A stretch of 7,747 bases of DNA, taken from Chloroflexota bacterium (GTDB lineage: Bacteria; Chloroflexota; UBA11872; VXNJ01). The stretch covers positions 1-7,747 of the forward strand of contig JAPOVO010000011.1 in the NCBI GenBank assembly GCA_026708165.1. The letters are read 5' to 3'. The notes under the pieces are model-generated. The model did no database searches, was not told where the DNA came from, and saw only the letters and a list, made by a program, of their open reading frames with translations. The position numbers were made by a program, and so were the translations under genes. Below, piece by piece: positions 5,986 through 7,747 of the stretch. Position 1 is the first letter of the stretch, and the number at the start of each line of letters is the position of its first letter.

Positions 5986-7616
5986 CGCTCGACAACCGCG
6001 TCGTCGAACACGAGATAGCCACCCATGGGGGAGGCCCATACGCCGGTGACGTAGGGCTGAATCAGATAGGCCTTGCCCTCTTCAGCAATCGGAATGCCGG
6101 GCAACTCAGCGTCTAGAATCACCTCGGCTTTCGCGTAGGCATCTCGCCTCAATTGCGGGTCCGCCATGACATCCGCGATACCAACAAGGGAATCGTATTC
6201 GGCATTCGACCAGCCCGACCGCAAGGCATCTTCGTCAGAATGCCACAGAGCGTTATGCCAGCCCGCCGGATCCAGATATTCGGATTCCCAGCCCGAACGG
6301 TATATGTCGAAATCTCCGGGCGATTCCGAGAAATCCAGGTACTCTCTCCACTCCATACTGTCGAGACTGACTTCAATTCCGAGCACGTCCGACCACCGTG
6401 ACACCAGATGGGAAGCCAAGCGCTCCCAATGACTTGTGCGGTGATATGAGAGCTTTACCGCCGGGAAACCCTGTCCTCCCGGAAAGCCCGCCTCGACAAG
6501 GAGACTGCGAGCCTCATCCACAGCCTCCTCGGGCGACCCGGGAGGATCCTCCCAGCGGCCTACCAGGGCTCTGGGAACGAGACTCCTAGATGGTTGCTGA
6601 GCTCCGGAAAAGACACGACCGTCGGCCGTTGTTATGTCGATCGCGAGCGCAAACGCCCGCCGAACCCGCGCGTCCGTCCAGGGCGGCTTGCGAGTGTTGA
6701 AAACCAGAAACCAGTTTTGGGCCATCGGGAAGACAGCCGTGTTCATGGCAAGATCGCCGCTGTCACGCTGCACAGCCTGCCATTCCTTGTCACCTAACTC
6801 GACGACATCCGCAACCTGATTGCGAAACAGCGGAATCACCGCTGTCTCCGATTCAACGATCTTCACGCGGATCTCGTCGAAACGAGGGCGCGAGGAGTCC
6901 CAATAGTGTGGGTTTGGAACCAGCTTCATACTCTCGCCGTGGAACCATTCGGCCAATCGATACGGACCATTGGTGTCGATATGCGAGGCCTCGGTCCAAC
7001 GATCCCACCATCCTTCAATAGCCTCTTGTGGGAGTGGCGTGAATGTCCACGTGGCAGTACGAGCGAGAAAAGACATTGAGGGATGAACGAGGTCTACCCT
7101 CAGTTCACCGGCCGTGACCGCCCTGACGGCAACCGCAGAGTCGGCATCGACAGATCCCTCGGCAAACCTCTTAGCGCCAGCAATCTGATAGAGCAAATGC
7201 GATTTATCTGCGGCCACCGCCGGATCGAGGTTGCGGGTCCAGCCGTACCTGAAGTCCTTGGCCACCAAACGCTTCCCCGATTGCCACTTGGCTTCGGGGC
7301 GCAGCCGAAAACGAAACTCCCGTCCGTCATCGGAAATCGCCCACGATTCCGCCGCCGCCGGGAGCACCATCCCGTCGCGGGACATCTTCGTAAGCGGTTC
7401 GAACAGAAGGTTAACGATGGTGAGCGCGCCCGCTCCCGCTGCGGTTGCAGGATCAATGCTGCGCGGCTCGGTCATGACCAGTTGCAGGGTACGCCTCGAA
7501 GGTTCGCCGGGCACTTCGACCTCCGGCAACGGCCCGCACGCGGCGGCCAGCATCGCCACAACCGCGGCGATGAGCATTAGCGAGGAGGCCCGATTCGTGG
7601 ATCGTCGCCTCACCAT
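5976..7616 (-). CDS. ABC-transporter solute-binding lipoprotein, family 5 (OppA-like)
   Basis: The 546-residue precursor starts with a basic N-region (MVRRRSTNR), a hydrophobic stretch at 12-26, and a lipobox-like MLAAAC ending at Cys27, so it is probably exported and lipid-anchored outside the cytoplasmic membrane. The mature part is a family-5 extracellular solute-binding protein. An early segment TEPRSIDPA (49-57) is followed by the signature region from AESW (89-92) through LRPEAKWQSGKRLVAKDF to WTRNLDP (126-132), which is close to oligopeptide-binding OppA proteins. The late segment with LPGIPIAEEGKAYLIQPYVTGV is also typical, and length is normal. The ligand is likely a peptide, but the family also binds nickel, sugars and other solutes. 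No permease or ATPase gene follows, because the gene runs into the convergent ROK gene; partners would have to lie beyond 7747 or elsewhere. The start is ATG at 7616 or GTG at 7613; neither has a good ribosome-binding site of its own. Confidence 0.92.
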   Translation of the reverse strand: MVRRRSTNRASSLMLIAAVVAMLAAACGPLPEVEVPGEPSRRTLQLVMTEPRSIDPATAAGAGALTIVNLLFEPLTKMSRDGMVLPAAAESWAISDDGREFRFRLRPEAKWQSGKRLVAKDFRYGWTRNLDPAVAADKSHLLYQIAGAKRFAEGSVDADSAVAVRAVTAGELRVDLVHPSMSFLARTATWTFTPLPQEAIEGWWDRWTEASHIDTNGPYRLAEWFHGESMKLVPNPHYWDSSRPRFDEIRVKIVESETAVIPLFRNQVADVVELGDKEWQAVQRDSGDLAMNTAVFPMAQNWFLVFNTRKPPWTDARVRRAFALAIDITTADGRVFSGAQQPSRSLVPRALVGRWEDPPGSPEEAVDEARSLLVEAGFPGGQGFPAVKLSYHRTSHWERLASHLVSRWSDVLGIEVSLDSMEWREYLDFSESPGDFDIYRSGWESEYLDPAGWHNALWHSDEDALRSGWSNAEYDSLVGIADVMADPQLRRDAYAKAEVILDAELPGIPIAEEGKAYLIQPYVTGVWASPMGGYLVFDDAVVERPG

Positions 7617-7747
7617 CGAGCTTCGCGCACGCTAACCATCAATCGGCTATCCATACCGAAGACCTCCATTCCTGAGTGCTGGGAGGTATCTGCAGTCCGC
7701 GTACGCTTGGTCTGACCAGAAGGTGATCGACTGAAAACCAAAACGGG
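7610..7747 (-). other. Open frame overlapping the solute-binding protein start; leader peptide or 3' end of an upstream gene
   Basis: On the minus strand a frame is open from the window edge to a TGA at 7612-7610. Inside it GGAGGT (7667-7662) lies 8 nt ahead of an ATG at 7654, which would encode a 14-residue peptide, MDSRLMVSVREARW. The TGA overlaps the GTG at 7613 as GTGA, and the ATG at 7616 also lies inside this frame. Ribosomes ending here could therefore restart on the solute-binding protein. The alternative is that these 45 codons are the tail of an upstream gene in the same operon. Openness alone is weak evidence: the other two minus-strand frames are also open over most of this stretch, and only about half of the codons end in G or C. 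I see no similarity to a known protein. The opposite strand holds nothing I can name. Confidence 0.3.

Noticed and set aside
7083..7580. Plus-strand 165-codon open frame opposite the solute-binding protein N-terminus
   Set aside because: The minus strand has a signal peptide, lipobox and family-5 signature; the antisense product is Arg-rich and featureless.
7662..7687. Inverted repeat ACCTCC...GGAGGT upstream of the solute-binding protein, as an operator or a structure hiding the ribosome-binding site
   Set aside because: Only 6 bp with a 14-nt loop; one arm is simply the Shine-Dalgarno sequence, so pairing is plausible but too weak to claim a switch.

Overview
The window is ordinary bacterial chromosome-like DNA: G+C-rich and densely packed, with about seven protein genes and short gaps between them. 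GTG and TTG are used as start codons as well as ATG. I see no rRNA, tRNA, CRISPR array, insertion sequence or phage gene. The mix of genes (arylsulfatase-type sulfatase, LarA-like/DUF2088 protein, MFS sugar-type transporter, ROK kinase, family-5 solute-binding lipoprotein) fits a free-living heterotroph that scavenges organic matter. A Chloroflexota lineage such as SAR202 would fit, but that is a guess from gene repertoire, not something the sequence proves.

Layout. Bases 1-927 (+) hold the C-terminal part of a sulfatase cut by the window edge. It converges on a minus-strand pair, in transcription order a calcineurin-like metallophosphoesterase (2262 to 1528) and a zinc-ribbon NUDIX hydrolase (1485 to 955). 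These two are 42 bp apart and probably co-transcribed. A divergent intergenic region of about 150 bp follows. A plus-strand operon then runs through a LarA-like protein (2417 or 2366 to 3658), an MFS transporter (3683-4975) and a ROK-family kinase (4972-5967). The last two overlap by ATGA. The operon converges, with only 8 bp between stop codons, on a minus-strand gene for an oligopeptide-type (SBP_bac_5) solute-binding lipoprotein (7616 to 5976). Its start codon region overlaps the end of another minus-strand open frame that reaches the right edge of the window.

How the genes may work together. The plus-strand trio is the most coherent unit: an importer of the sugar/organic-acid type, a sugar kinase of the ROK family, and a protein that keeps the four key residues of the nickel-pincer lactate racemase LarA. 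I infer a small catabolic cassette that takes up a sugar or hydroxy acid, epimerises or racemises it, and phosphorylates it. The true substrate cannot be read from the sequence. The sulfatase and the solute-binding protein could belong to the same scavenging lifestyle, but they are transcribed separately. The phosphoesterase/NUDIX pair looks like nucleotide or phosphoester housekeeping.

I did not find a clearly new defence, mobile or RNA-based system. The points most worth checking are the Lar-like/MFS/ROK cassette, the His-for-Cys change in the ROK zinc motif, and the overlapping frame with a strong ribosome-binding site just ahead of the solute-binding protein.
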